Assembly (NCBI RefSeq): GCF_000058485.1
Contig: NC_008278.1
Coordinates: forward strand, 3,652,962 to 3,716,961
Source of the DNA: Frankia alni ACN14a
GTDB taxonomy: Bacteria > Actinomycetota > Actinomycetes > Frankiales > Frankiaceae
Length of the DNA stretch: 64,000 bases
Direction of reading: 5' to 3'
The notes under the pieces are model-generated. The model was given only the letters and a program-made list of their open reading frames with translations. It had not been told where the DNA came from and ran no database searches. Position numbers and translations under genes: made by a program. Shown here piece by piece: positions 50,865-58,822 of the stretch (its first letter is position 1; every line of letters begins with the position of its first letter).

Positions 50865-51905
50865 GTGGACCTGCTACCCACGCCGGCCCAGATGGAGATC
50901 GCCTCCCTCGCCGCCGACTTCTTCGGCAACGAGCTGCCGATCTCGGTCATCCGGGAGCGACGCGACGCACCCGTCGTCGTGGACCGGCGGATCTGGTCGG
51001 AGAGCGCGGAGCTGGGCCTGTTCGGCCTGGGCCTCGCCGAGGAACTCGGTGGCGCCGGGTGCGAGCTGGCCGAGGAGACGCTGCTGTTCCGGGAGTTGGG
51101 CCGCCGCGTGGTGCCGGGGCCGTTCCTGCCGACCGTGCTGGGCGCCCGGGTCGCGGCGCTCGCCGGCCAGCACGAGACGGCGTCGGCGATCCTGTCCGGC
51201 AAGGCCACAGTGGGCCTGGCCCTGCGCCGCGGCCCGGACGGGTTCGACGCCGCCACCACCCCCTCGACCCTGGACGGGCAGTTCCAACTGCTGGACGCGG
51301 CCGACTCCCGCTACGTCCTGCTGATCGACCCCGCGGGCGCCGCGCTGGTGGAGACCGCCGCCCTGACCGACGTGCGCTCCGAACCGGCGATCGACCCGGG
51401 CATCCGGCTGGCCGAGGCGCGCGCGGACGCCGTGCCGATCCTCGCCTGGGTGGGCACGCAGGAAGAGCCGATCCGCCTGCGCGCGCTCGTGCTGTCGGCG
51501 GCGATCAGCGTGGGGATCGCCGAGGCGACGCGGGACATGTCCACCGAGCATGCGAAGGTGCGGGTGCAGTTCGGCCGGCCCATCGGGGTCAACCAGGCGA
51601 TCAAGCATGCCTGCGCGGACATGGCGGTGCGGGCCGAGGCCGCGCTGTCGCAGGTGCTGTTCGCGGCGATCTGCGTCCAGGACGGGCGGGCCGACGCCGA
51701 GTTCCAGGCGCTGGCCGCCAAGAGCATCGCCAGCCGGTACGCCGTCGAAAATGCCGCCGCCACCATCCAGGTGCACGGCGGTATGGGCTACACCTTCGAG
51801 CACGACTCGCACCTGTTCCTGAAGCGGGCGCACGTCCTGGACCACCTGCTCGGCGAGCCCGCCGACCATCTCGCGCGCCTGGTCGCCCAGCCGGCGGCGC
51901 AGTAG
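50865..51905 (+). CDS. Acyl-CoA dehydrogenase, small subunit of a probable two-subunit enzyme
   Basis: This 346-residue protein starts at GTG 50865 after CTGAGGAG. The N-terminal half is shorter and divergent (SESAELGLFGLGLAEELGGAG, ELGRRVVPGPFLPTVLGARV). The C-terminal half keeps ATRDMSTEHAKVRVQFGRPIGVNQAIKH and ATIQVHGGMGYTFEHDSHLFLKRA. It lacks the EGT catalytic block and the TEPxxGSD flavin loop, as small ChsE-type subunits do. With the gene at 49616 it should form an alpha2beta2 enzyme sharing FAD sites. It precedes the thiolase-fold gene by 94 bases. Confidence 0.9.
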   Translation: MDLLPTPAQMEIASLAADFFGNELPISVIRERRDAPVVVDRRIWSESAELGLFGLGLAEELGGAGCELAEETLLFRELGRRVVPGPFLPTVLGARVAALAGQHETASAILSGKATVGLALRRGPDGFDAATTPSTLDGQFQLLDAADSRYVLLIDPAGAALVETAALTDVRSEPAIDPGIRLAEARADAVPILAWVGTQEEPIRLRALVLSAAISVGIAEATRDMSTEHAKVRVQFGRPIGVNQAIKHACADMAVRAEAALSQVLFAAICVQDGRADAEFQALAAKSIASRYAVENAAATIQVHGGMGYTFEHDSHLFLKRAHVLDHLLGEPADHLARLVAQPAAQ

Positions 51906-51999
51906 CCGGCCGTTGCCGGCACCCGATCGGAGGACACATGTCTCGACCGCCGTCCCGCCCGACCCTCCTGCGCCCCTGTCTGCTCGCGGGGGCCGGGCG

Positions 52000-53145
52000 A
52001 TGAGCCGCCGGGTCGCCATCGCCGGGGTCGCGCTGTCGGATGTAGGCCGCACCGACGGCTCCACCCCGTACGCGCTGATCGCCCAGGCCAGCCGCCGTGC
52101 GCTCGCGGACGCCGGGCTCGGGCCGGGGGACGTCGACGGGCTCGCGTCGACCTCGCTCGGCACGCTGGCGCCGATCGACGTCGCCGAGTACCTGGGCCTG
52201 CGCCCCCGCTGGATCGACTCGACCACCGTCGGCGGGGCGTCGTGGGAGGTCATGGCCGCCCACGCCGCCGACGCGATCTCCGCCGGGCATGCGGACGTGG
52301 TGCTGCTCACCTACGGCTCGACCGCCCGCTCCGACCTGCGCAAGCGGTTGCGCACGGCGAGCCTGAACTGGGGCAGCCGCGGCCCGCAGTCGTGGGAGGC
52401 CCCCTACGGCCACACCCTGATCTCCAAGTACGCCATGGCCGCCCGCCGGCACATGCACGAGTTCGGCACGACGATCGAGCAGCTTGCCGAGATCGCCGTC
52501 TCCGCCCGGTTCAACGCCGGCCCCAACCCCGAGGCGTACTACCGCGACCCGATCACGATCGACGACGTGCTGTCCGGGTCGATGATCGCTGACCCGTTCA
52601 CCAAGCTGCACTGCTGCATCCGCTCGGACGGCGGCGCCGCGGCGGTGCTCGTCGCCGAGGACCGCATCGCCGACCTGCCGCGCCCGCCGGTGTGGGTGCT
52701 CGGCACGGGCGAGTGCGTGACGCACGTGTCGACCAGCCAGTGGGAGGACGTGACCACCGGGCCCGCGGCCGTCTCCGGGCCGCTGGCGTTCTCCCGGGCC
52801 GGGGTGAGCCCGGAGGACATCGACGTCGCCGAGCTCTACGACGCCTTCACGTACATGCTGATGGTCACCCTGGAGGATCTCGGCTTCTGCAAGAAGGGCG
52901 AGGGCGGCCCGTTCGTCGCCGACGGGCGGCTACGCCTCGGCGGAGCGCTGCCGACCAACACCGACGGCGGCGGCCTGTCGGCGTGCCATCCCGGGCAGCG
53001 TGGCCTGTTCCTCATCGTCGAGGCGGTGCGCCAGCTGCGTGGCGAGGCCGAGGGCCGGCAGGTGCCGGACGCCAAGCTGGCCTGCGTCAGCGGCACGGGT
53101 GGCTGGTTCTGCTCGTCGGGCACCGTCATCCTCGGGCGGGACTAG
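52000..53145 (+). CDS. Thiolase-fold protein, Ltp2/SCP-x-like, probable aldolase
   Basis: This 381-residue protein starts at ATG 52000; the frame is open further upstream but the fold begins with VAIAGVALSDVGR. Thiolase-type blocks are DVDGLASTSLG, VDAADAISAG-like HAADAISAGHADVVLLTYGS, EDIDVAELYDAFTYMLMVTLEDLG and LPTNTDGGGLSACHPG. The nucleophile-Cys region reads STTVGGASWEVMAAHA, with no Cys. Loss of Cys and a Tyr in ELYD match Ltp2-like aldolases. The DUF35 protein at 55718-56149 is its likely partner, although encoded on the other strand. It forms one operon with the two-subunit dehydrogenase. Confidence 0.86.
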   Translation: MSRRVAIAGVALSDVGRTDGSTPYALIAQASRRALADAGLGPGDVDGLASTSLGTLAPIDVAEYLGLRPRWIDSTTVGGASWEVMAAHAADAISAGHADVVLLTYGSTARSDLRKRLRTASLNWGSRGPQSWEAPYGHTLISKYAMAARRHMHEFGTTIEQLAEIAVSARFNAGPNPEAYYRDPITIDDVLSGSMIADPFTKLHCCIRSDGGAAAVLVAEDRIADLPRPPVWVLGTGECVTHVSTSQWEDVTTGPAAVSGPLAFSRAGVSPEDIDVAELYDAFTYMLMVTLEDLGFCKKGEGGPFVADGRLRLGGALPTNTDGGGLSACHPGQRGLFLIVEAVRQLRGEAEGRQVPDAKLACVSGTGGWFCSSGTVILGRD

Positions 53146-53150
53146 CCGGC

Positions 53151-54683
53151 GTGGGCGGCCCCCCGCCGCCGGACCCGCCGTTGGGCGAGCCCGAGGCGTA
53201 CGCGACGGTCGGGGCGGCGCTGGACGCCGCCGCCGAGCGGTTCGGCGAGCGGGAGGCCTACGTCGGGCCCGACGGACGGATCAGCTTCGCCACGTGGGCG
53301 GCGGCGTCCGACGCACTGGCCGGGGCGCTCGCCGCGCGGGGGATCGGGTCGGGGGACGTCGTTGCGCTGATGCTGCCCTCGTCGATCGACTACGCGATCT
53401 GCTACGCGGCGGCGGCCCGGCTGGGAGCGGTCACCACCGGGCTGAACACCCGCCTGGGTTCCCGGGAGGTGACGGGGATCCTCGAGCGGTGCCGGCCCGC
53501 GCTGGTGATCGTCGACCTGGACGCGGGCCTGCCGGCGGTGCCGGCGGGGCTGGCGGTGCTGGCGCGGTCCGAGCTCGCGGCGCTGCGGCACCACCCGGGG
53601 CTCGGGCGCGACCGCCCGGTCGTGGCGCCGGCGGACCCGGTGGTCATCATCTGGACGTCCGGGACGACCGGGCTGCCCAAGGGGGCCTGGTTCGACCACC
53701 GCAACCTCGCCGCCGCCGTCGCCTCCGCGGGGGTGATGAGCCGGCCGTTCGACCGCCGGCTCGTCGCGACGCCCTTCGCGCACGCCGGGTACATGGCCAA
53801 GATCGTCGACCAGCTCGCCTGGGGCACCACCATGGTGATCAGCCCGGTGCCCTGGTCGGCGGCGGGGATGGCGGACATCCTGCGCGACGAGCGGATCACC
53901 GTCGCCGGCGCCGTGCCCACCCAGTGGGCCAAGCTGCTGGAGCTGCCCGACGCCGAGCGGACCGTGCGCGCGGTCGCGACGCTGCGCCTGGGGCTCGCCG
54001 CGACCGCGCCCGCCGCGCCCGAGCTGGTGGAGCGGGTCGTCACCCTGCTGGGGGTGCCGCTCGTCGTCCGCTACGCGATGACCGAGTCGCCGAGCATCTG
54101 CGGCACCGAGCCGGACGATCCGCCGGAGGTGCAGTTCCGCACGGTCGGCCGGCCCCAGACCGGCATCGAGATCGCACTGCGCGACGACGCCGGGCGTGAC
54201 GTCGCGACCGGCGAGATCGGCCGGGTCTGGGTCCGCGGCGACACGGTGATGCGCGGCTACTGGAACGACGCCGAGCAGACCGCGGCGGTGCTGCGCGGCG
54301 ACGGCTGGCTCGTCAGCGGCGACTTCGGGGCGCTCGACGCCGAGGGCAACCTGCGGCTGCGCGGGCGGGCCAGCGATCTCTACATCCGCGGCGGGTACAA
54401 CGTGTACCCGCTGGAGGTGGAGAACGTGCTGGCGGAGCATCCCCGGGTGCGGCGCGCGGCGGTCGTCGGCACGCCGGCCCCGGTGATCGGCGAGATCGGG
54501 GTCGCCTTCGTCGAGCCGGCCGACCCCGCGAGCCCGCCGGACCTCGCCGAGCTGCGGGCCTGGGTGCGGGGACGGCTGGCCGACTACAAGGCGCCGGACC
54601 GCCTCGAGGTCGTCGAGGCGCTGCCGCTGACCAGCATGCTCAAGGTGGACACCGCCGCCCTGCGCACGCTGGCCGCGGGCTGA
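53151..54683 (+). CDS. AMP-forming acyl-CoA ligase
   Basis: This 510-residue adenylating enzyme uses GTG 53151, five bases after the thiolase-fold stop. A3 is VVIIWTSGTTGLPKGAWFDH. The A5 region is VRYAMTESPSICG, and A7 reads LVSGDFGALDAEGNLRLRGRASDLYIRGGYNVYP. The A10 lysine is in LTSMLKVDTAAL. The GGYNVYPLEVENVL hinge is typical of FadD enzymes. As the last gene of the operon it should activate the acid that the dehydrogenase pair and the aldolase degrade. It is not closely similar to the paired ligases at 24512 and 31402. Confidence 0.9.
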   Translation: MGGPPPPDPPLGEPEAYATVGAALDAAAERFGEREAYVGPDGRISFATWAAASDALAGALAARGIGSGDVVALMLPSSIDYAICYAAAARLGAVTTGLNTRLGSREVTGILERCRPALVIVDLDAGLPAVPAGLAVLARSELAALRHHPGLGRDRPVVAPADPVVIIWTSGTTGLPKGAWFDHRNLAAAVASAGVMSRPFDRRLVATPFAHAGYMAKIVDQLAWGTTMVISPVPWSAAGMADILRDERITVAGAVPTQWAKLLELPDAERTVRAVATLRLGLAATAPAAPELVERVVTLLGVPLVVRYAMTESPSICGTEPDDPPEVQFRTVGRPQTGIEIALRDDAGRDVATGEIGRVWVRGDTVMRGYWNDAEQTAAVLRGDGWLVSGDFGALDAEGNLRLRGRASDLYIRGGYNVYPLEVENVLAEHPRVRRAAVVGTPAPVIGEIGVAFVEPADPASPPDLAELRAWVRGRLADYKAPDRLEVVEALPLTSMLKVDTAALRTLAAG

Positions 54684-54702
54684 GCTCCGAGCCGCAGCGG
54701 GC

Positions 54703-55629
54703 TCAGCCGCCGAGGCGCAGGCCGGGGGCGCGGGTCCGGAAGATGTCCGTGGCGAACAGGGGGCCGAGCTTGGTGGCGTCCCAGCGCTTGCCGCCGTTGT
54801 TCACCACGGCCTGCTCGTGCCAGCCGCCCATGAGCTGGATGCGCTCGCCGATGGCCTTGATGACCTGGCCGCTGACGTGGCCGGCCTCGTCGCTGGCGAG
54901 CCAGGCGACGACCGGGCTGCACAGCGACGGGTCCTTGGGGTCGAACTCGTCCTCGGGCCGCTCGTCGGGCTCCAGCGGCTTGGCCTGACCGGGCATGGTG
55001 CCCGACAGACGGGTCAGGCCGCCGGGGCCGATCGCGTTCACCGTCACGCCGATGCTCGCCAGCTCCAGCGACAGCGTCAGGGTCAGCCCGACGATGCCGG
55101 CCTTCGCCGCGCTGTAGTTCGTCTGGCCGAAGTGGCCGGACAGGCCCGCGCCGGAGGTCGTGTTGATGATCCGGCCGTAGACCTTGCCGCTGTCGGCGGC
55201 CTTCGCCGCGGCCCGCCAGCGCTTCGCGACGGCCCGGCTGACCAGCCAGGTGCCGCGCAGGTGCACGCGCAGGACCAGGTCGAAGTCGGCCGTACTCATG
55301 TTCCACACGGCCTTGTCGCGCACGATGCCGGCGTTGTTGACGACGATGTCGAGGCGGCCGAACTCGTCGAAGGCCCGGGCGACGGAGGCCTCGACCTGCT
55401 CCTCGTCGCCGACGTCACCGAAGTCCGCCACGGCGGTGCCGCCGCGCTTCTCGATGATCTTCACGACCTCCTCGGCGTCCCGGCCGCGGCCCTCGCCGCT
55501 GACCGTGCTGCCGAGATCGTTGACGATGACGGTCGCGCCGTGCTTGGCGAGTTCGAGCGCGTGGCCACGGCCGATGCCGTGGCCGGCGCCGGTCACCAGT
55601 GCGATCTTGCCGTCGAGCAGGCCTGCCAT
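54703..55629 (-). CDS. Short-chain dehydrogenase, 17-beta-HSD4/hydroxyacyl-CoA type
   Basis: This 308-residue SDR has the cofactor motif VTGAGHGIGRGHALELAKHG and an extended loop after VNDLGSTVSGEGRGRDAEEVV. That loop is typical of multifunctional-enzyme (HSD17B4/MFE-2) type SDRs acting on 3-hydroxyacyl-CoA. NNAG is in VVNNAGIVRDKAVWNM. The catalytic Ser-Tyr-Lys is in NTTSGAGLSGHFGQTNYSAAKAG. The C-terminal 60 residues exceed a simple SDR. It faces the CoA-ligase gene with a 19-base gap and follows the DUF35 gene in the leftward operon. The likely role is oxidation of a 3-hydroxyacyl-CoA or ring alcohol. Confidence 0.92.
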   Translation of the reverse strand: MAGLLDGKIALVTGAGHGIGRGHALELAKHGATVIVNDLGSTVSGEGRGRDAEEVVKIIEKRGGTAVADFGDVGDEEQVEASVARAFDEFGRLDIVVNNAGIVRDKAVWNMSTADFDLVLRVHLRGTWLVSRAVAKRWRAAAKAADSGKVYGRIINTTSGAGLSGHFGQTNYSAAKAGIVGLTLTLSLELASIGVTVNAIGPGGLTRLSGTMPGQAKPLEPDERPEDEFDPKDPSLCSPVVAWLASDEAGHVSGQVIKAIGERIQLMGGWHEQAVVNNGGKRWDATKLGPLFATDIFRTRAPGLRLGG

Positions 55630-55717
55630 ACGAACTCCCTGGGTGGTAGCTGGAACGTGTGCGTCGCGGGAACGGGTGCGCGTCGCCGGAACGGCGCGGG
55701 GCTGCGCCGTCGCGGTA

Positions 55718-56149
55718 CTAGGAGCCGGCGGCAGCGCTCGCCGGGCGGAAGACCGGCGCGGTGATCTCGTCGGTCAGCTCGCGGTAGGCGACCGTCAGCG
55801 GCATGCCGATGCGCAGGTCCGCCGGGTCCACGTCGATGATGTTCGTCATCACCCGCGGCCCCTCCGCCAGGTCGACCAGGGCCGCCACGTAGGGGATCCG
55901 CTCGGCGAACGGGTGCAGGTCGTTCACGAACACCGTCGAGTAGGTGTAGAGGGTCGCCTGCCCGCTGGCGTCCTCCCAGGACACCTCCTCGCTCCAGCAG
56001 AACGGGCAGAACGGGCGGGGGTAGTGGTGCGCCCGCCCGCAGGACGCGCAGCGGGCGATCAGGAAGCGGCCCTGGCGGGCGGCGTCCCAGAAGGGCCGGT
56101 TCTCGTCCTCGATGGTCGGCAGGTCGACCCGGGGTGCGCCGGTCGCCAT
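55718..56149 (-). CDS. DUF35 zinc-ribbon/OB-fold protein
   Basis: This 143-residue protein starts at ATG 56149 behind GAGGAGG. The zinc ribbon is ARCASCGRAHHYPRPFCPFC (CxxC-x-CxxC), followed by an OB-fold ASGQATLYTYSTVFVNDLHPF, PYVAALVDLAEGPRVMTNII and GMPLTVAYRELTDEI. It is a canonical short DUF35 protein, in contrast to the longer one at 36578-37189. It may activate the thiolase-fold protein at 52000-53145. It lies in a leftward operon with the SDR and the crotonase. Confidence 0.9.
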   Translation of the reverse strand: MATGAPRVDLPTIEDENRPFWDAARQGRFLIARCASCGRAHHYPRPFCPFCWSEEVSWEDASGQATLYTYSTVFVNDLHPFAERIPYVAALVDLAEGPRVMTNIIDVDPADLRIGMPLTVAYRELTDEITAPVFRPASAAAGS

Positions 56150-56195
56150 GGGTGTCCTCCTCAGGATCAGTGGCCGCGGTCCGCGGGGCCTCGGA

Positions 56196-57179
56196 TCAGT
56201 AGCCGCGGTACTCGGGGGAGCGGCGCTGGACGAACGCGGTCACGCCTTCGGTCGAGTCGTGGGCGTGCGACTGCAGCTCCTGGGCCATGCCCTCGGCCAG
56301 GAAGGCGGCGGCCCGGTCGACGTCCGGGGACTCGTTGAACAGCCGCTTGGTCAGCGCGATGGCGCTCGTCGCGGCGCCGGCGAGGCGCTCGGCGAACCCC
56401 GCGGCGGTGGCGGCGAGCTCCTCGGCGGGCACGACCCGGTTGACCAGGCCGAGGGCGAGCGCCTCGCTCGCGGGCAGCTTCTCGCCGAAGAACGCCAGCT
56501 CCTTGGCCTTCTGCATGCCGATGCGCCGGGGCAGCAGGTAGGCGCCGCCGGCGTCGACGACCAGGCCGCGCAGCACGAACGACTCGACGAAGACCGCGCC
56601 CTCCGCCGCCACGACGAGGTCGCTGGCATACGCCAGGTGCGCGCCGAGGCCGGCCGCCGGTCCCTGGACGACGGCGATGACCGGCTTGCCGCAGTCGAGG
56701 ACCGAGGACACCAGCCGCTGCGCACCGGTCATGATGCGCCGCATGGCGTCGGTGACCCGCTTCTCGGCGCCCTGCGCGCGGCTCGCCGCGATCCCGGTGA
56801 CGTCGGCGCCGGAGCAGAAGTGCCGCCCGTTCGAGGCGAGCACCACCACCCGGACCTCCGGGTCGGCGTCGGCCTGGGCGAGCAGCTCGATGATGACGTC
56901 GCGCATCGCCGGCTGGATCGCGTTCGCGGCGTCCGGCCGGTTCAGGGTGATCGTCGCGATCCCCCCCTCGACCGAGTGCAGCACGGTGGTCCCGAGCGGG
57001 CCGGCCGGCGCGGACCCGGCCTGGACAGCCCCGGCCTGGCCGGACCCGGCCTGGACGGCTGCGGCCGGAGTGGACGCGCCCGGGGTGGGCGTGGCCGCGG
57101 CCCCGGGCGCCCCGGGGGACGCCGAGGCGTCCGAGGCCGCGGGGACGGTGGCGGCGCTGCCGGGCGCCGGCGCGCTCAT
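56196..57179 (-). CDS. Enoyl-CoA hydratase/isomerase with long disordered N-terminus
   Basis: This 327-residue protein has a normal crotonase core from about residue 62: LGTTVLHSVEGGIATITLNRPDAAN, SNGRHFCSGADVTGIA, VQGPAAGLGAHLAYASDLVVAAE, and a C-terminal SPEYRGY. The first 60 residues are Ala/Pro/Gly/Ser with short repeats (QAGSGQAGAVQAGS) and probably linker; a start nearer residue 60 is possible, but ATG 57179 is the only strong one. The usual second catalytic Glu region reads VLRGLVVDAGGAYLLPRRIG, where Asp replaces Glu, suggesting isomerase or another branch. The gene is read from the promoter containing palindrome 57340-57353. Confidence 0.86.
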   Translation of the reverse strand: MSAPAPGSAATVPAASDASASPGAPGAAATPTPGASTPAAAVQAGSGQAGAVQAGSAPAGPLGTTVLHSVEGGIATITLNRPDAANAIQPAMRDVIIELLAQADADPEVRVVVLASNGRHFCSGADVTGIAASRAQGAEKRVTDAMRRIMTGAQRLVSSVLDCGKPVIAVVQGPAAGLGAHLAYASDLVVAAEGAVFVESFVLRGLVVDAGGAYLLPRRIGMQKAKELAFFGEKLPASEALALGLVNRVVPAEELAATAAGFAERLAGAATSAIALTKRLFNESPDVDRAAAFLAEGMAQELQSHAHDSTEGVTAFVQRRSPEYRGY

Positions 57180-57339
57180 CGGACCTGCCGCCGCGGCGCG
57201 GCGGGTGCTGAGGGCATGGATGGCTCCTGTTCGTCGGTGCTCGGCGGGGATCCGACCCCGCCGTGCCCGCTTGCGGACCCGTCGGCGACGGGTTCGGCAC
57301 TCCCTGATCGAGCGGTCCCGGCTTGGGTGACCCTTGATC

Positions 57340-57353
57340 TGACAGTGATGTCC
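57340..57353. promoter_or_regulatory. Putative shared operator, site 7
   Basis: TGACA-GTGA-TGTCC has one mismatch, in the outermost base. It lies 161 bases upstream of the crotonase gene that heads the leftward crotonase, DUF35 and SDR operon. Confidence 0.48.
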
Positions 57354-57444
57354 ACTGTCCTGCCGTGGCGTGCTCTCCGGCGGAGTGTGTCCCGCCGGTG
57401 TGTATCCCGCCGGTGCGTGCCCCGGTGGGTGGCGACCGGCACGC

Positions 57445-58218
57445 TCAGCCCTCGCCGGCGGCGGCGTCGCCGTTGGCGCTGAAGCCGCCGTCGGCCGTCA
57501 CCGTCGCACCGGTGACGAAGGCGGCCTCGTCGGAGGCGAGCCACGCGGCCGTGTACGCGATGTCCATCGGGTTGCCGATGCGGGTGAGCCGTCCGCCGCC
57601 GGTGAGTGCCCCGGAGTCGCCTGCCGAGCTCACGACCCGCCCGACGACGATGGTGTTGGCGCGGATGCCGTCGGCGGCGCCCTCGACGGCCAGCGTGCGG
57701 CTCAGGGAGTTGACGCCGCCCTTGGCCGCGGCGTAGGCGCCGAACCCGGTGAACCCGGCGATGGACTGGCCCGAGGAGACGTTGACGATCGCGGCCCCGT
57801 CGGCCTCGCGCAGGTACGGCCAGGCGTACTTCGACGCCCAGAACACGTTGCCCGTCAGCGTGCCCAGCAGGATGTGGTTCCACTCCTCGGTCGTGTAGTC
57901 GGCGATCTTCTTGATCGTCGAGGCGACGGCGTCGGTCGGGGCGGCGTTGTTCACCAGCGTGCTCAGGCCGCCGAAGCGCGTGGCCACCGCGTCGACCGTG
58001 GCGTGCACGCTGGTCTCGTCGGTGACGTCGAGGGGGAAGAACTCCGCCTCGCCGCCGGCGTCGCGGATGCGCGCGACGACCTTCTCACCCTTGGCGACGG
58101 TGCGGCCGGTCACGGCCACCCGTGCCCCCTCGGCGGCGAACAGCTCCGCCATGGAGCGGCCGATACCGCGGGTCGATCCGGATATGAGCACGGTCTTGCC
58201 CGCGAGGCGGGTACCCAT
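57445..58218 (-). CDS. Short-chain dehydrogenase/reductase
   Basis: This 257-residue classical SDR has the cofactor loop VLISGSTRGIGRSMAELFAAEG, NNAA in LVNNAAPTDAVAS, and the catalytic SGQSIAGFTGFGAYAAAKGGV (Ser, Tyr, Lys). It ends with VTADGGFSANG. Gly-rich loop TGxxxGIG and an Arg after the second strand (VTGRTVAKGE) suggest NADP(H) preference. A dihydrodiol dehydrogenase for the Rieske oxygenase or a hydroxyacyl-CoA dehydrogenase are both possible. It is divergent from the LLM gene with an exact palindrome between them. Confidence 0.9.
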   Translation of the reverse strand: MGTRLAGKTVLISGSTRGIGRSMAELFAAEGARVAVTGRTVAKGEKVVARIRDAGGEAEFFPLDVTDETSVHATVDAVATRFGGLSTLVNNAAPTDAVASTIKKIADYTTEEWNHILLGTLTGNVFWASKYAWPYLREADGAAIVNVSSGQSIAGFTGFGAYAAAKGGVNSLSRTLAVEGAADGIRANTIVVGRVVSSAGDSGALTGGGRLTRIGNPMDIAYTAAWLASDEAAFVTGATVTADGGFSANGDAAAGEG

Positions 58219-58822
58219 CGTTGTGGCTTCCTTCCCTGACCTCGCCGTCGGGCTCCCCGCAGCCGAGGGGTCCGGCGGCGGGCCGCGGGAACGGACGAGA
58301 TCGGGCGGCCCGGGCGGCGGGCCGCGCTCCCCGCCGTCGGGCGGGTGTCTCGGCAGCGGCCCGCGGCGCCGACACTTGTGACGTGGCTGTCAGAACAGCA
58401 TAGTGGGTATGGCTGCCCATCCGCCTCCGGAAGCGCCCGCGCCGGACGGAGGCTGGCGCGCCTGGGCCGCGCGGGCGGCCCGAAGCCGGGCCGGAGGTGA
58501 CGCGCATCCGAGCCGTGGCGGCTCGCATCCGCCGGCCCGGGTCGGGCGGCCGGTGTCAGAACAGCCGTGTCCGCGGGCGCCGCGCCCGGCTCCCGGACGG
58601 CGACGCAGGAACCGGGGCGACGCAGGAACCGGACAGCGCCAGAACCCGACGGACGCCGACCCGTGGGACCGGCCGGCTCCCGGTGTACGACGAGCTGCGG
58701 CGCCGACCGGTTCCCGATGCTCGAGGACCCGTGGGGCTGCCCGGTCCGCGGCCGGCGGTGGTGGACGACGAAGGAGCCCGTGGGACCGCCCGGTCCCCGG
58801 CAGGCAACGACGGAAGGTGTCC
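58219..58822. other. 604-base divergent region between SDR and LLM genes
   Basis: The open frame running into the LLM gene is low-complexity Arg/Pro/Ala sequence with no domain, so it looks like leader DNA. It contains the exact operator 58379-58392 with a CATAGT behind it that may be a -10 element. That would give the LLM gene a leader of about 400 bases. Confidence 0.55.
58379..58392. promoter_or_regulatory. Putative shared operator, site 8 (exact)
   Basis: TGACG-TGGC-TGTCA fits the consensus exactly. It lies 160 bases upstream of the leftward SDR and upstream of the rightward LLM gene. Confidence 0.58.
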
